Assembly: GCF_963674635.1 (NCBI RefSeq)
Contig: NZ_OY771475.1
Location: forward strand, 62,001-126,000
Source of the DNA: Breoghania sp.
Lineage (GTDB): Bacteria; Pseudomonadota; Alphaproteobacteria; Rhizobiales; Stappiaceae
DNA: 64,000 bases
Reading direction: 5' to 3'
Below are positions 8,466-16,578 of the stretch, piece after piece (positions within the stretch are counted from its first letter, which is position 1; every line of letters starts with the position of its first letter). Below the pieces are notes generated by a model. It did no database searches and was not told the DNA's origin. It saw only the letters and a list, made by a program, of their open reading frames with translations. Both the position numbers and the translations under genes were made by a program.

Positions 8466-9389
8466 ATGGCGAAGCATGTCGCAGTGCTGATGGGCGGGTG
8501 GTCGTCGGAGAGGCCGGTGAGCCTGACTTCCGGCAATGCCTGTGCCGATGCGCTGGAGGAGCGCGGTTATCGCGTCAGCCGGGTCGATGTCGATCGCGAC
8601 ATCGCCAAGGTGCTGGCCGAATTGCGCCCGGACGTCGCCTTCAACGCGCTGCATGGACCTTTCGGCGAAGACGGCTGCATTCAGGGGCTGCTGGAAATCC
8701 TCCAGATCCCCTACACCCATTCCGGTGTCATGGCGTCGTCTCTCGCGATGAACAAGGATCGGGCCAAGGCGGTGATGAGCGCGGCCGGAGTGCCGGTCGT
8801 CGAGCATCGCATCATGAACCGGGCGGATGTCGCGCGCGAACACCCCATGAAGCCGCCCTATGTCATCAAGCCGGTCAATGAAGGGTCGAGCTTTGGCGTG
8901 CTCATCGTCGGTGAGGGGGAGGCCTATCCGCCGGAACAGCTTTATTCTGCCGATTGGCCCTATGGCGAGCGGATCATGGTTGAACGCTTTGTTGCGGGCC
9001 GTGAATTAACTTGTGCGGTAATGGGTGATGTTGCGCTCGGTGTGATCGACATTGTTGCCGACAAGCATCAGTTCTATGACTTCGATGCGAAGTACGCACC
9101 CGGCGGTTCAAAACACATCCTGCCGGCGGAAATTTCACCAAATATTTACCATGAAGTACAGAAATTGACATTGAAGGCGCACGAAGCACTCGGGTGCAGA
9201 GGCGTCTCCCGTGCCGATTTCCGCCTGGATGACAGGCTTCATGGCACGGGTGAACTGATTTGCCTGGAAGTGAACACCCAGCCCGGCATGACGCCGACAT
9301 CTCTGGTTCCGGACATGGCCGCGCATGCGGGACATGATTTTGGTGAGCTGGTGCGCTGGATCGTGGAGGATGCAAGTTGCGCTCGCTAA
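8466..9389 (+). CDS. ddl: D-alanine--D-alanine ligase
   Basis: Cytoplasmic ATP-grasp enzyme that joins two D-alanines for MurF. The 307-residue product starts AKHVAVLMGGWSSERPVSL, has the NALHGPFGEDG substrate loop and the ATP-grasp signatures PPYVIKPVNEGSSFGV and CLEVNTQPGMTPTSLVPDMA. ATG at 8466 was chosen because homologues begin at this point; a TTG at 8454 in the same frame, next to GGGAG, would add four residues and cannot be excluded. The last 13 bases overlap ftsQ. The segment about 9003-9175 is noticeably richer in A/T and in rarer synonymous codons than the rest of the gene. Confidence 0.95.
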   Translation: MAKHVAVLMGGWSSERPVSLTSGNACADALEERGYRVSRVDVDRDIAKVLAELRPDVAFNALHGPFGEDGCIQGLLEILQIPYTHSGVMASSLAMNKDRAKAVMSAAGVPVVEHRIMNRADVAREHPMKPPYVIKPVNEGSSFGVLIVGEGEAYPPEQLYSADWPYGERIMVERFVAGRELTCAVMGDVALGVIDIVADKHQFYDFDAKYAPGGSKHILPAEISPNIYHEVQKLTLKAHEALGCRGVSRADFRLDDRLHGTGELICLEVNTQPGMTPTSLVPDMAAHAGHDFGELVRWIVEDASCAR

Positions 9390-10285
9390 TCAAGCGTCGG
9401 AGTGAAATGCGGAACGAGAGGACCGGTGCGGGCGAAAAGCCGCGCCGCGGTGTCTCGCGCCTGCGTCGACGTCCGGTTTGGCGCGAAGCGGGCTTTCTCG
9501 CACATTTGCCGCGCTGGACGGGTACGGCGGGCGCTCTTGGTTTTCTCGGCGTGACCGCGCTTTATGGCATGGTTCTGGGCGGCTACACCGAAGCGGCCGC
9601 CGACGCCTTGACGGCTGAAGCCGGTTTTTCCATTCAGGCGATTGAGCTTTCCGGCCAGCGCGAGACCACGGAATTCGAGATCCTCGAAGAGCTGGAAATC
9701 CCGAACGGGGCCTCGCTCCTGCTGTTCGATGTTGCCGCCGCGCGCTCGCGCCTGCAGCGCAATCCCTGGGTGCAGGACGTTTCCATCCAGAAATTCTATC
9801 CCGGCACACTGAAGGTCTCCTTGTCGGAACGCGAGCCCTTTGCGCTTTGGCAGCGCGGCCAGATCGTTTCGATCATCGATCCTGATGGCAACGTCATCAC
9901 CGATGAGGTGCGCGAACGCTATGCGGGGCTGCCGCTGGTGGTGGGGCACGGGGCGCAGAAGCGTGCGCCGCAGATGCTCAATGAGTTGAACAGGCAGCCG
10001 GATCTGAGGTCTCGCGTCCGGGCGCTGGTGCTGATCGCCGAGCGCCGCTGGAACCTCGTTCTGGAAAACAACGTGACCGTGCGCCTGCCGGAAGAAGGCG
10101 TCGATGACGCGCTTGCCTATCTGGTCAAGCTCGACCGGGAACAAGGCCTGCTGTCGCGCGCCATCACGGCTGTGGATTTGCGGTTGAAGGACCGGATCGT
10201 GGTCAAGCTGGACAAGGACACCAAACTCAACCGCAACAGCGGCAGTGTGGGTGTCTCCACTTCGCGCAAGGAGGCGGATACCTGA
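9377..10285 (+). CDS. ftsQ: FtsQ, divisome assembly protein
   Basis: Bitopic inner-membrane protein that scaffolds FtsB/FtsL in the divisome. The 302-residue sequence has a basic cytoplasmic N terminus (about 1-45), one hydrophobic segment (about 50-70), and then a POTRA domain beginning IQAIELSGQRETTEFEILEEL and the FtsQ beta domain with VSLSEREPFALWQRG. A TTG start at 9377 is favoured because GGAGGA lies 6 bases upstream, inside the end of ddl; the first in-frame ATG, at 9407, lacks such a site. The stop overlaps the ftsA start (TGATG). Confidence 0.93.
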   Translation: MRSLIKRRSEMRNERTGAGEKPRRGVSRLRRRPVWREAGFLAHLPRWTGTAGALGFLGVTALYGMVLGGYTEAAADALTAEAGFSIQAIELSGQRETTEFEILEELEIPNGASLLLFDVAAARSRLQRNPWVQDVSIQKFYPGTLKVSLSEREPFALWQRGQIVSIIDPDGNVITDEVRERYAGLPLVVGHGAQKRAPQMLNELNRQPDLRSRVRALVLIAERRWNLVLENNVTVRLPEEGVDDALAYLVKLDREQGLLSRAITAVDLRLKDRIVVKLDKDTKLNRNSGSVGVSTSRKEADT

Positions 10286-11601
10286 TGGCTGCGTCGTCTC
10301 CCTATCTGCCGCGCATGAAGCCGCTTCCGGCGCGCCGCTCGGTGATCGTGTCGGTCCTGGATATCGGCTCCACCAAGGTGTGCTGCCTGATCGCCAAGCT
10401 GACGCCGCACGAAGACAGCGATGTCCTGCCGGGGCGCACCCATGCGGTGGAAGTGCTGGGGTATGGCTATCAGCGCGCCCGCGGCATCAAGTCGGGCGTG
10501 GTGGTCGATCTCGATCATGCCGAACAGGCGGTCCGCCAGGCTGTGGACAGCGCCGAACGCATGGCCGGGGTGACGGTGGAGTCTCTCATCGTCAACACGA
10601 CCTGCGGGCGTCTGGCCTCCGAGATCTTCTGCGCCAGCGTGCCGCTGGCGGGCGATGCGGTGAGCGAAGCCGATATCCAGCGCGTGCTGGCCGCCGGCGG
10701 TGAACATTTCGCGGTCAATGATCGCGCCATCGTCCATGCGCTGCCGATCTCCTACACGCTGGACGGCAATCGCGGCATCCGTGATCCGCGCGCCATGATC
10801 GGTCGCAAGCTGGGCGTGGACATGCATGTGGTGACGGCGGAATTCCCGCCGTTGCGTAATCTGGAGCTTTGCGTCAACCGGGGGCACCTGAAGGTGGAGA
10901 CCATGGTCGCGACGCCCTATGCGAGCGGGCTCGCCACGCTGGTCGATGACGAGGCCGAACTCGGCGTCGCCTGCATCGACATGGGCGGCGGCACGACGAC
11001 GCTTGCGGTGTTTGTGGAAGGTCAGGCGGTGCATGTGGATGCCATCGCCGTCGGTGGCCACCACGTGACGATGGACATTGCGCGTGGTCTTTCCACGCGG
11101 CTGCGCGATGCGGAACGTATCAAGACGCTTTTCGGCAACACGCTGCCGGGCGGCGGAGACGATCTCGATCTGATTTCGGTCCCCCCGGTCGATGCTGACA
11201 GCGACATGCCGCAGCAGATCCCGCGTTCGGTGCTCACCCGCATCATTCGCCCGCGGGTGGAAGAAATTCTGGAACTCGTGCGTGACCGTCTGAACGCATC
11301 GGGCTTTGCCGGTCAGGTCGGCAAGCGTGTGGTTCTGACGGGCGGCGCGAGCCAGCTCAACGGAATGGCCGAACAGGCGCGCCGGGTCATGGGCAGGAAT
11401 GTCCGTCTCGGCCGTCCGCTCGGTATCGTGGGTCTGCCGGAAGCGGCCAAGGGGCCGGCTTTTGCAGCCTCTGTGGGCCTGCTGATCTATCCGCAGGTGG
11501 CGCAGATCGAGCAGTTCGAACCGGGCAGCCAGAGGCAATGGCGGATGACCGGGACCGGGTATTTCGGCCGCGTGGGCCGTTGGATCCGGGAGAGTTTCTA
11601 G
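10285..11601 (+). CDS. ftsA: FtsA, actin-like membrane tether for FtsZ
   Basis: Actin-fold ATPase that links FtsZ filaments to the membrane. The 438 residues contain the actin-family phosphate-1 loop VSVLDIGSTKVCCLIAKL near residue 20, the SHS2-like 1C region, the phosphate-2 motif CIDMGGGTTTLAVF, the adenosine motif VVLTGGASQLNGM and a C-terminal amphipathic helix rich in Arg and Trp (GRVGRWIRESF), the expected membrane-targeting element. It overlaps the ftsQ stop by one base. A 249-base spacer with a long palindrome separates it from ftsZ. Confidence 0.96.
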   Translation: MAASSPYLPRMKPLPARRSVIVSVLDIGSTKVCCLIAKLTPHEDSDVLPGRTHAVEVLGYGYQRARGIKSGVVVDLDHAEQAVRQAVDSAERMAGVTVESLIVNTTCGRLASEIFCASVPLAGDAVSEADIQRVLAAGGEHFAVNDRAIVHALPISYTLDGNRGIRDPRAMIGRKLGVDMHVVTAEFPPLRNLELCVNRGHLKVETMVATPYASGLATLVDDEAELGVACIDMGGGTTTLAVFVEGQAVHVDAIAVGGHHVTMDIARGLSTRLRDAERIKTLFGNTLPGGGDDLDLISVPPVDADSDMPQQIPRSVLTRIIRPRVEEILELVRDRLNASGFAGQVGKRVVLTGGASQLNGMAEQARRVMGRNVRLGRPLGIVGLPEAAKGPAFAASVGLLIYPQVAQIEQFEPGSQRQWRMTGTGYFGRVGRWIRESF

Positions 11602-11663
11602 GGCGCTTTCCGACCAGGCGAAATCGCTTGATCGATAAGAAAACGCTCCAGAGTCAACAGTTT

Positions 11664-11712
11664 GAGCATATTCTCGACGACCGGATCGGATTGATCCGGT
11701 CGGAATAGGCTC
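11664..11712. repeat. 49-bp imperfect palindrome between ftsA and ftsZ
   Basis: Outer arms GAGCATATTC (11664-11673) and GAATAGGCTC (11703-11712) match with one mismatch, and inner arms GACCGGATC (11679-11687) and GATCCGGTC (11693-11701) are perfect. No T-run follows, so it is not a simple terminator. Its style resembles the dispersed palindromic intergenic repeats of Hyphomicrobiales; that family assignment is inference. Confidence 0.6.
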
Positions 11713-11850
11713 CGGGCTGAAGGGGGAAGCAGGCTGCCGACGAGGAAGTGGCCGCCTGCATCCGCAAACCGGCAGAAATGCCGGCAACAAAGACGAGGAA
11801 GCCGGTTCGCCCGCAAGCGGGCGCTCCAAGGATCGAGTTACGAGGAAGTC

Positions 11851-13614
11851 ATGACCATCAATCTCCAGATCCCCGATATCACGGAGCTGAAGCCGAGAAT
11901 TACGGTCTTCGGCGTGGGCGGTGCCGGTGGCAACGCTGTCAACAACATGATCCAGGCAGGCCTTCAGGGTTGCGACTTCGTGGTCGCCAACACCGATGCG
12001 CAGGCCCTGACGCTCTCCCAGTCCGACCGCGTGATCCAGATGGGCGTCGCGGTGACGGAAGGCCTGGGCGCCGGATCCCAGCCCGAGGTTGGCCGCGCGG
12101 CCGCCGAAGAAGTGCTGGATGAAATCAACGACCACCTGTCGGGTGCGCACATGGTGTTCATCACCGGCGGCATGGGCGGCGGCACCGGCACCGGTGCGGC
12201 GCCGGTCATTGCCCGTGCGGCGCGCGAGCAGGGCATCCTGACCGTCGGTGTGGTCACCAAGCCGTTCCACTTCGAAGGTCAGCGCCGCATGCGTCTTGCC
12301 GAACACGGCATTCAGGAGCTGCAGCAGTCGGTCGACACGTTGATTGTCATTCCGAACCAGAACCTGTTCCGCATCGCCAACGACCAGACCACCTTCGCCG
12401 ACGCCTTCGCGATGGCCGACCAGGTGCTGTATTCGGGCGTTGCCTGCGTCACCGACCTGATGGTGAAGGAAGGTCTCATCAACCTCGACTTCGCCGATGT
12501 GCGCTCGATCATGCGCGGCATGGGCAAGGCGATGATGGGCACCGGCGAGGCGACCGGCGAGAACCGCGCCATGCAGGCGGCGGAAGCTGCGATTGCCAAT
12601 CCGCTGCTCGACGAAACCTCCATGAAGGGCGCGAAGGGGCTGCTGATCTCCATCACCGGCGGTCGCGACATGACGCTGTTTGAGGTGGACGAAGCCGCAA
12701 CCCGCATCCGCGAGGAAGTGGACGAGGACGCCAACATCATCATGGGTGCGACCTTCGACGAGAGCCTTGAGGGCACGGTCCGCGTCTCCGTCGTGGCGAC
12801 CGGCATTGACCGTGAAGTCATGGAAAACACCACTCTGGCCGAAACCCGCATGGCTCAGCTGACCGAGCGGCTGAAGACGGCGACGGCGCAGCCGCCGCTT
12901 GCCCGCAAGCTGGAGACGGTTTCCCAGCCGATCGCGAGCCGCCCGGCCCCGATCATCACCGAAGATGCGCTTGAGGCGGAGCTTACCGCGCAGCATCAGC
13001 CGACCCATGTCGCGTCCGATCCGGCCGTGACCATCGAGGCCTATCAGCCGAGCCCGAGCGTTGTCTCCCAGCGCGACATGCCGCTGGATTTCGACGAGGT
13101 CCCGCAGGCCCCGGCTGCAATCGACGAGCCCGCGGCGGAGCCCTACATTCCGCCCACCGCCGAAACGATTGCGACCCCGCGCATGCCGGAGATCGAGGAT
13201 TTTCCTCCGATCGTGCACGATGAAATCCGCACCAAGGCGATGACCGCCATGGGTGAGGGGCAGGCTTATGCCGAGCCGCAGGGGCAGTCCTACGAAGACG
13301 ACGATGACCGTCGTCCGATGAGCCTGCTGCGCCGTCTGGCTTCCGGCCTTGGTCGTCGTGAAGAGCATGATGAATATGCTCACGACGAACACGCCTACGA
13401 GGCCCCCCAGGCCAACTATCAGCAGCCTGCCGCTCCGCAGGCCGCACAGCGACCGGCTGCGCCGCAGCCCGCGCACAGCGAGTACGCCAAGCGGCCTGCT
13501 CAGGGTGCCGCCGGACGTCTGGACCCGCATGGCCGTCCTGCACCGCAGGCCCGCCAGCAGGCCGAGGATGACCAGCTGGAAATCCCGGCCTTCCTGCGCC
13601 GTCAGGCTAACTGA
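11851..13614 (+). CDS. ftsZ: FtsZ, tubulin-like division GTPase
   Basis: Polymerising GTPase that forms the Z-ring. In the 587-residue product the GTP-binding core occupies about residues 12-320, with GVGGAGGNAVNNM near 21-33 and the tubulin signature GGGTGTG at 109-115. It is followed by an unusually long, Pro/Gln/Ala/Glu-rich linker (about 320-570) and the conserved C-terminal peptide LEIPAFLRRQ that binds FtsA and other partners. E. coli FtsZ is about 383 residues; the extended linker is typical of rhizobial and related alphaproteobacterial FtsZ. The ATG follows a GAGGAAGTC ribosome site. A clear terminator follows. Confidence 0.98.
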   Translation: MTINLQIPDITELKPRITVFGVGGAGGNAVNNMIQAGLQGCDFVVANTDAQALTLSQSDRVIQMGVAVTEGLGAGSQPEVGRAAAEEVLDEINDHLSGAHMVFITGGMGGGTGTGAAPVIARAAREQGILTVGVVTKPFHFEGQRRMRLAEHGIQELQQSVDTLIVIPNQNLFRIANDQTTFADAFAMADQVLYSGVACVTDLMVKEGLINLDFADVRSIMRGMGKAMMGTGEATGENRAMQAAEAAIANPLLDETSMKGAKGLLISITGGRDMTLFEVDEAATRIREEVDEDANIIMGATFDESLEGTVRVSVVATGIDREVMENTTLAETRMAQLTERLKTATAQPPLARKLETVSQPIASRPAPIITEDALEAELTAQHQPTHVASDPAVTIEAYQPSPSVVSQRDMPLDFDEVPQAPAAIDEPAAEPYIPPTAETIATPRMPEIEDFPPIVHDEIRTKAMTAMGEGQAYAEPQGQSYEDDDDRRPMSLLRRLASGLGRREEHDEYAHDEHAYEAPQANYQQPAAPQAAQRPAAPQPAHSEYAKRPAQGAAGRLDPHGRPAPQARQQAEDDQLEIPAFLRRQAN

Positions 13615-13647
13615 CGACGCCTTACTTCCTCGACTTCCTCGTGGCAG

Positions 13648-13675
13648 CGGCCCGGCATCAGCCGGGCCGTTTGTC
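13648..13675 (+). terminator. rho-independent terminator after ftsZ
   Basis: A perfect 9-bp GC stem (CGGCCCGGC, loop ATCA, GCCGGGCCG) is followed by TTTGT. It lies 33 bases after the ftsZ stop and ends the division operon before lpxC. Confidence 0.8.
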
Positions 13676-14338
13676 GTTCCGCTCCCGGTTTATGGCGCGG
13701 TGACGGGCAGGGGGCATTCAGTTTCCTGCGCGAGGTGGATTTGTCCGGCCCTTTGGGCGAGAGTGCTGATATTCCAGACGAACCTTGATTCGATTCCTCC
13801 AGGGTTGCTCCGGTTGGCGACCAGGAGGAGCGCATCGGCAGCCCGCACGATGTGACGCGCAGCCCGAATGTTACAGACTTCGTGAGCGGATGTTACTCGC
13901 CCCGGCCAGGTCGCTGGCGGCTGGCGGGCGCGCGTGCTTCAAAGGCGCAAGGGGGCGGATCGCTGCGGATTTCCAGCGTTCGAACCTGCTGCAGGCACAA
14001 TCTGTCAATCAGGAGTGGAGCGCATTGCGGCGTCGTTTCCCGGGCAGGGTTGGGAAACCGTTACAATGCGTAATAAAGCTTTATTTCTGCCCACCCACAG
14101 CTGCGGGTAGTGTGCGCCGCGTGGAACCGAAGCCGCCGCGATTGATGACGCGCATCCGCAGAAACTCGCGAAAGCTGACGGTCGGCGATACGCAGTCGTA
14201 CATGACGGACGGGTCGTGAACGACATGATGGGCGGAACAAAACCGACATCAGGTCCGCTTCTCCGGGAAATCCCTGGCGAAGCGTAGAACCAGAAGAAGC
14301 CGGGACGAATGGCCGCCAGGCCATAAGAGGACAGAACT
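13676..14338. other. 663-bp spacer between the ftsZ terminator and lpxC
   Basis: No convincing gene is seen here; the open frames present have no recognisable protein features and overlap one another. The spacer holds an inverted repeat GTTTCCC/GGGAAAC (14035-14058) and, just downstream, a perfect 14-bp palindrome AATAAAGCTTTATT (14072-14085) in a locally AT-rich patch. Since ftsZ ends in a terminator, an lpxC promoter must lie here, but I cannot fix its position. Confidence 0.5.
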
Positions 14339-15289
14339 ATGACGGGAATTCGGAACGACAGGCAGAAAACCCTTGCCGGGCACGTAACGGTGAACGGTAT
14401 CGGAGTTCATTCCGGCAATCCCGTTTCAATGACCCTTCATCCCGCCCCGGCCGACAACGGCGTCACCTTTCTCATTCCCTCCGCAGACGGTTCGTCCGAT
14501 ACCGAACTCCAGGCGCACTGGTCCGAGGTCTCCGCGACCGCTCTTTGCACGGTCCTTGGTCGCGATCCGGAATCCATCGGAACGATCGAACACCTGATGG
14601 CCGCGCTCATGGGCCTCGGTGTCGACAATGTGGTGGTGGAAGTCGATGCGCGCGAAGTGCCGATCATGGATGGCAGCGCCGCGCAGTATGTTGAGGCAAT
14701 CGATCAGGTCGGCCTCCTCACGCAGACCAAGGCGCGCCGATTTATCCGCATTCTCAAGCCGGTCCGCATCGAGCACAACGGCTCGGTGAGCGAGCTTCGT
14801 CCCTATTCGGGCACCCGTTTCGACATCACCATCGATTTTGACACCCCGCTGATCGGTCGCCAGCGTTTTGCCAGCGACATGACGCCGGATGTCTTCCGCA
14901 ACGAGCTTGCCCGTGCGCGCACCTTCGGCAAGGTCTCCGAGGTCGAGCAGCTTTGGAAGATGGGCTTTGCGAAGGGCTCCTCGCTGGAGAATTCCGTGGC
15001 GATCGCCGAGGACCGGGTTCTGAACCCGGAAGGCACCCGCTGGCCGGACGAGTTCGTGCGTCACAAGACACTGGATGCGGTGGGCGATCTCAGCCTTGCC
15101 GGCTATCAGATCCTTGGCGAGTACCGTTCCTACAAGCCGGGTCACAAGATGAATCACTCCATGCTTGTCGCCCTGTTTGCAGATGAAGACGCCTATGAAC
15201 TGGTCGACGGTCGCCCGCAGCGCGAGGCTGCGCCGGTCGATTTCGCCGGCGAGATCGCAGTGCCCGCCTATTGCCCGGAAGTCGCCTAA
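14339..15289 (+). CDS. lpxC: LpxC, UDP-3-O-acyl-GlcNAc deacetylase
   Basis: Zinc-dependent cytoplasmic deacetylase, the committed step of lipid A synthesis. The 316-residue protein shows the zinc ligand H85 in GTIEHLMAAL, the second and third ligands H242 and D246 in RHKTLDAVGDL, and the catalytic H269 in YKPGHKMNHS. The IMDGSAAQYV segment that binds substrate is also present. A GAGGACAG ribosome site precedes the ATG. It has its own upstream spacer after the ftsZ terminator, so it is probably expressed separately from the division genes. Confidence 0.97.
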   Translation: MTGIRNDRQKTLAGHVTVNGIGVHSGNPVSMTLHPAPADNGVTFLIPSADGSSDTELQAHWSEVSATALCTVLGRDPESIGTIEHLMAALMGLGVDNVVVEVDAREVPIMDGSAAQYVEAIDQVGLLTQTKARRFIRILKPVRIEHNGSVSELRPYSGTRFDITIDFDTPLIGRQRFASDMTPDVFRNELARARTFGKVSEVEQLWKMGFAKGSSLENSVAIAEDRVLNPEGTRWPDEFVRHKTLDAVGDLSLAGYQILGEYRSYKPGHKMNHSMLVALFADEDAYELVDGRPQREAAPVDFAGEIAVPAYCPEVA

Positions 15290-15498
15290 GGGCAGTGCCG
15301 GGCTTTTCGCCACAAAAAAGTTGCAAATCCGCGCGAAGTCGCATCATTCGGATGCGCCGTCTGATGCGGCAGGAACACACGGTCGGCGTGTGCGGTCCGT
15401 TCATTGCGGGGACCCCCTTTCCCTTGGTGGGGAAACCGCGCTAGAAGGACGTGGCCGCCACAGGGCCTGCGGCGACTTCTGTAAGAGAGGCGATTTCA

Positions 15499-16386
15499 GT
15501 GTTGGGACGTGTTTTCGTATCGAACCGGACGGGGCGGGATGCATCAGGGCATACCGGAGCCGGCCGTGCTCGGGCCATCCTGCGCGTGATGCCCCTCGTG
15601 GCCGTGCTGGCCCTTGGTGCCTGTGCGTCCAAGGAGACGGATGACCTGGCGCTGGACGATACGCCCGCAGACCAGCTCTACAATGAAGGCCTCGCCTTCC
15701 GCGCCGCCGGTGACCTGCGAGAGGCCACCAAGAAGTTCGAGGAAGTCGACCGGCTTCACCCCTATTCCGAATATGCGCGCAAGTCGCTGATCAACCTTGC
15801 CTTCACGCATTATTCGCGCGGCCAGTATCCGGAAGCGATTTCCGCTGCGAAGCGCTTTGCAACGCTTTATCCCGGTTCGCCCGACGCCGCCTATGCGCTC
15901 TACATCATGGGCAACTCCTATTTCCACCAGATCCCGGACGTGACGCGCGATCAGCAGGTGACGGCGCGCGCCCTCGCGACCATGCGTGAACTGGTGCAAC
16001 GCTATCCCGACAGCGAATATGCCAGCGATGCGCGCAAGAAGATCCGCGTGACCGTCGATCAGCTCGCCGGCAAGGAGATGGAGACGGGGCGCTACTACCT
16101 GAAGCGCCGCAATTATGTCGCCGCCATCAACCGCTTCCGCTACGTGGTCGAGAACTATCAGGAAACGCGCCATATCGAGGAGGCGCTTTCGCGTCTGACG
16201 GAAGCCTACTATGCGATGGGCGTGGTCAACGAGGCGCAGACGGCTGCCGCCGTGCTCGGCCACAACTATCCGGAAAGCCAGTGGTACAAGGATTCCTATT
16301 CGCTGCTGAAAAAGGGCGGGTATGAGCCTTCGGCCAATCCGCGGAGCTGGATCAGCCGCGCGTTTGAAAGTATCAAGGTTCTCTAG
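15499..16386 (+). CDS. bamD: BamD (ComL), outer-membrane protein assembly lipoprotein
   Basis: Lipoprotein of the BAM complex that folds outer-membrane beta-barrels. GTG at 15499 is favoured as start because AGAGAGG lies 8 bases upstream; an in-frame GTG at 15451 behind GAAGGAC is the alternative. The N terminus is long, and the lipobox is LALGAC with the acylated cysteine at residue 42. The remainder consists of TPR-like repeats beginning ADQLYNEGLAFRAAGDLREA and containing SEYARKSLINLAFTHYSRGQY, as in BamD. The 295-residue length is slightly long because of the N-terminal extension. It sits between lpxC and recN, the usual alphaproteobacterial order. Confidence 0.9.
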   Translation: MLGRVFVSNRTGRDASGHTGAGRARAILRVMPLVAVLALGACASKETDDLALDDTPADQLYNEGLAFRAAGDLREATKKFEEVDRLHPYSEYARKSLINLAFTHYSRGQYPEAISAAKRFATLYPGSPDAAYALYIMGNSYFHQIPDVTRDQQVTARALATMRELVQRYPDSEYASDARKKIRVTVDQLAGKEMETGRYYLKRRNYVAAINRFRYVVENYQETRHIEEALSRLTEAYYAMGVVNEAQTAAAVLGHNYPESQWYKDSYSLLKKGGYEPSANPRSWISRAFESIKVL

Positions 16387-16578
16387 TCCGCTTCCGCCGG
16401 ATCATGATTCGCTTCGCTGGCGTGACGTGTCTGCGGTATCCGTTCGCGGTGCCGTGCGCGTCTCGGCCAGAGGGCGGCGGCCAACTGCCGGGCGCATATA
16501 GGCGCTCGGTCACGTCCAAGTGTTCAGTAACGTCACATCGGGTTTCAACCCCACGGGATTTGTCGAACCGACCACACC

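Noticed and set aside
10117..13530. 1137-residue open frame on the minus strand opposite ftsA and ftsZ
   Set aside because: It lies fully antisense to two strongly supported division genes; the His/Arg/Asp-rich composition is the usual reverse-strand shadow of GC-rich coding sequence.
13785..14219. 144-residue plus-strand frame in the ftsZ-lpxC spacer
   Set aside because: No ribosome site or domain features, composition Arg/Pro-rich, and competing frames overlap it on both strands.
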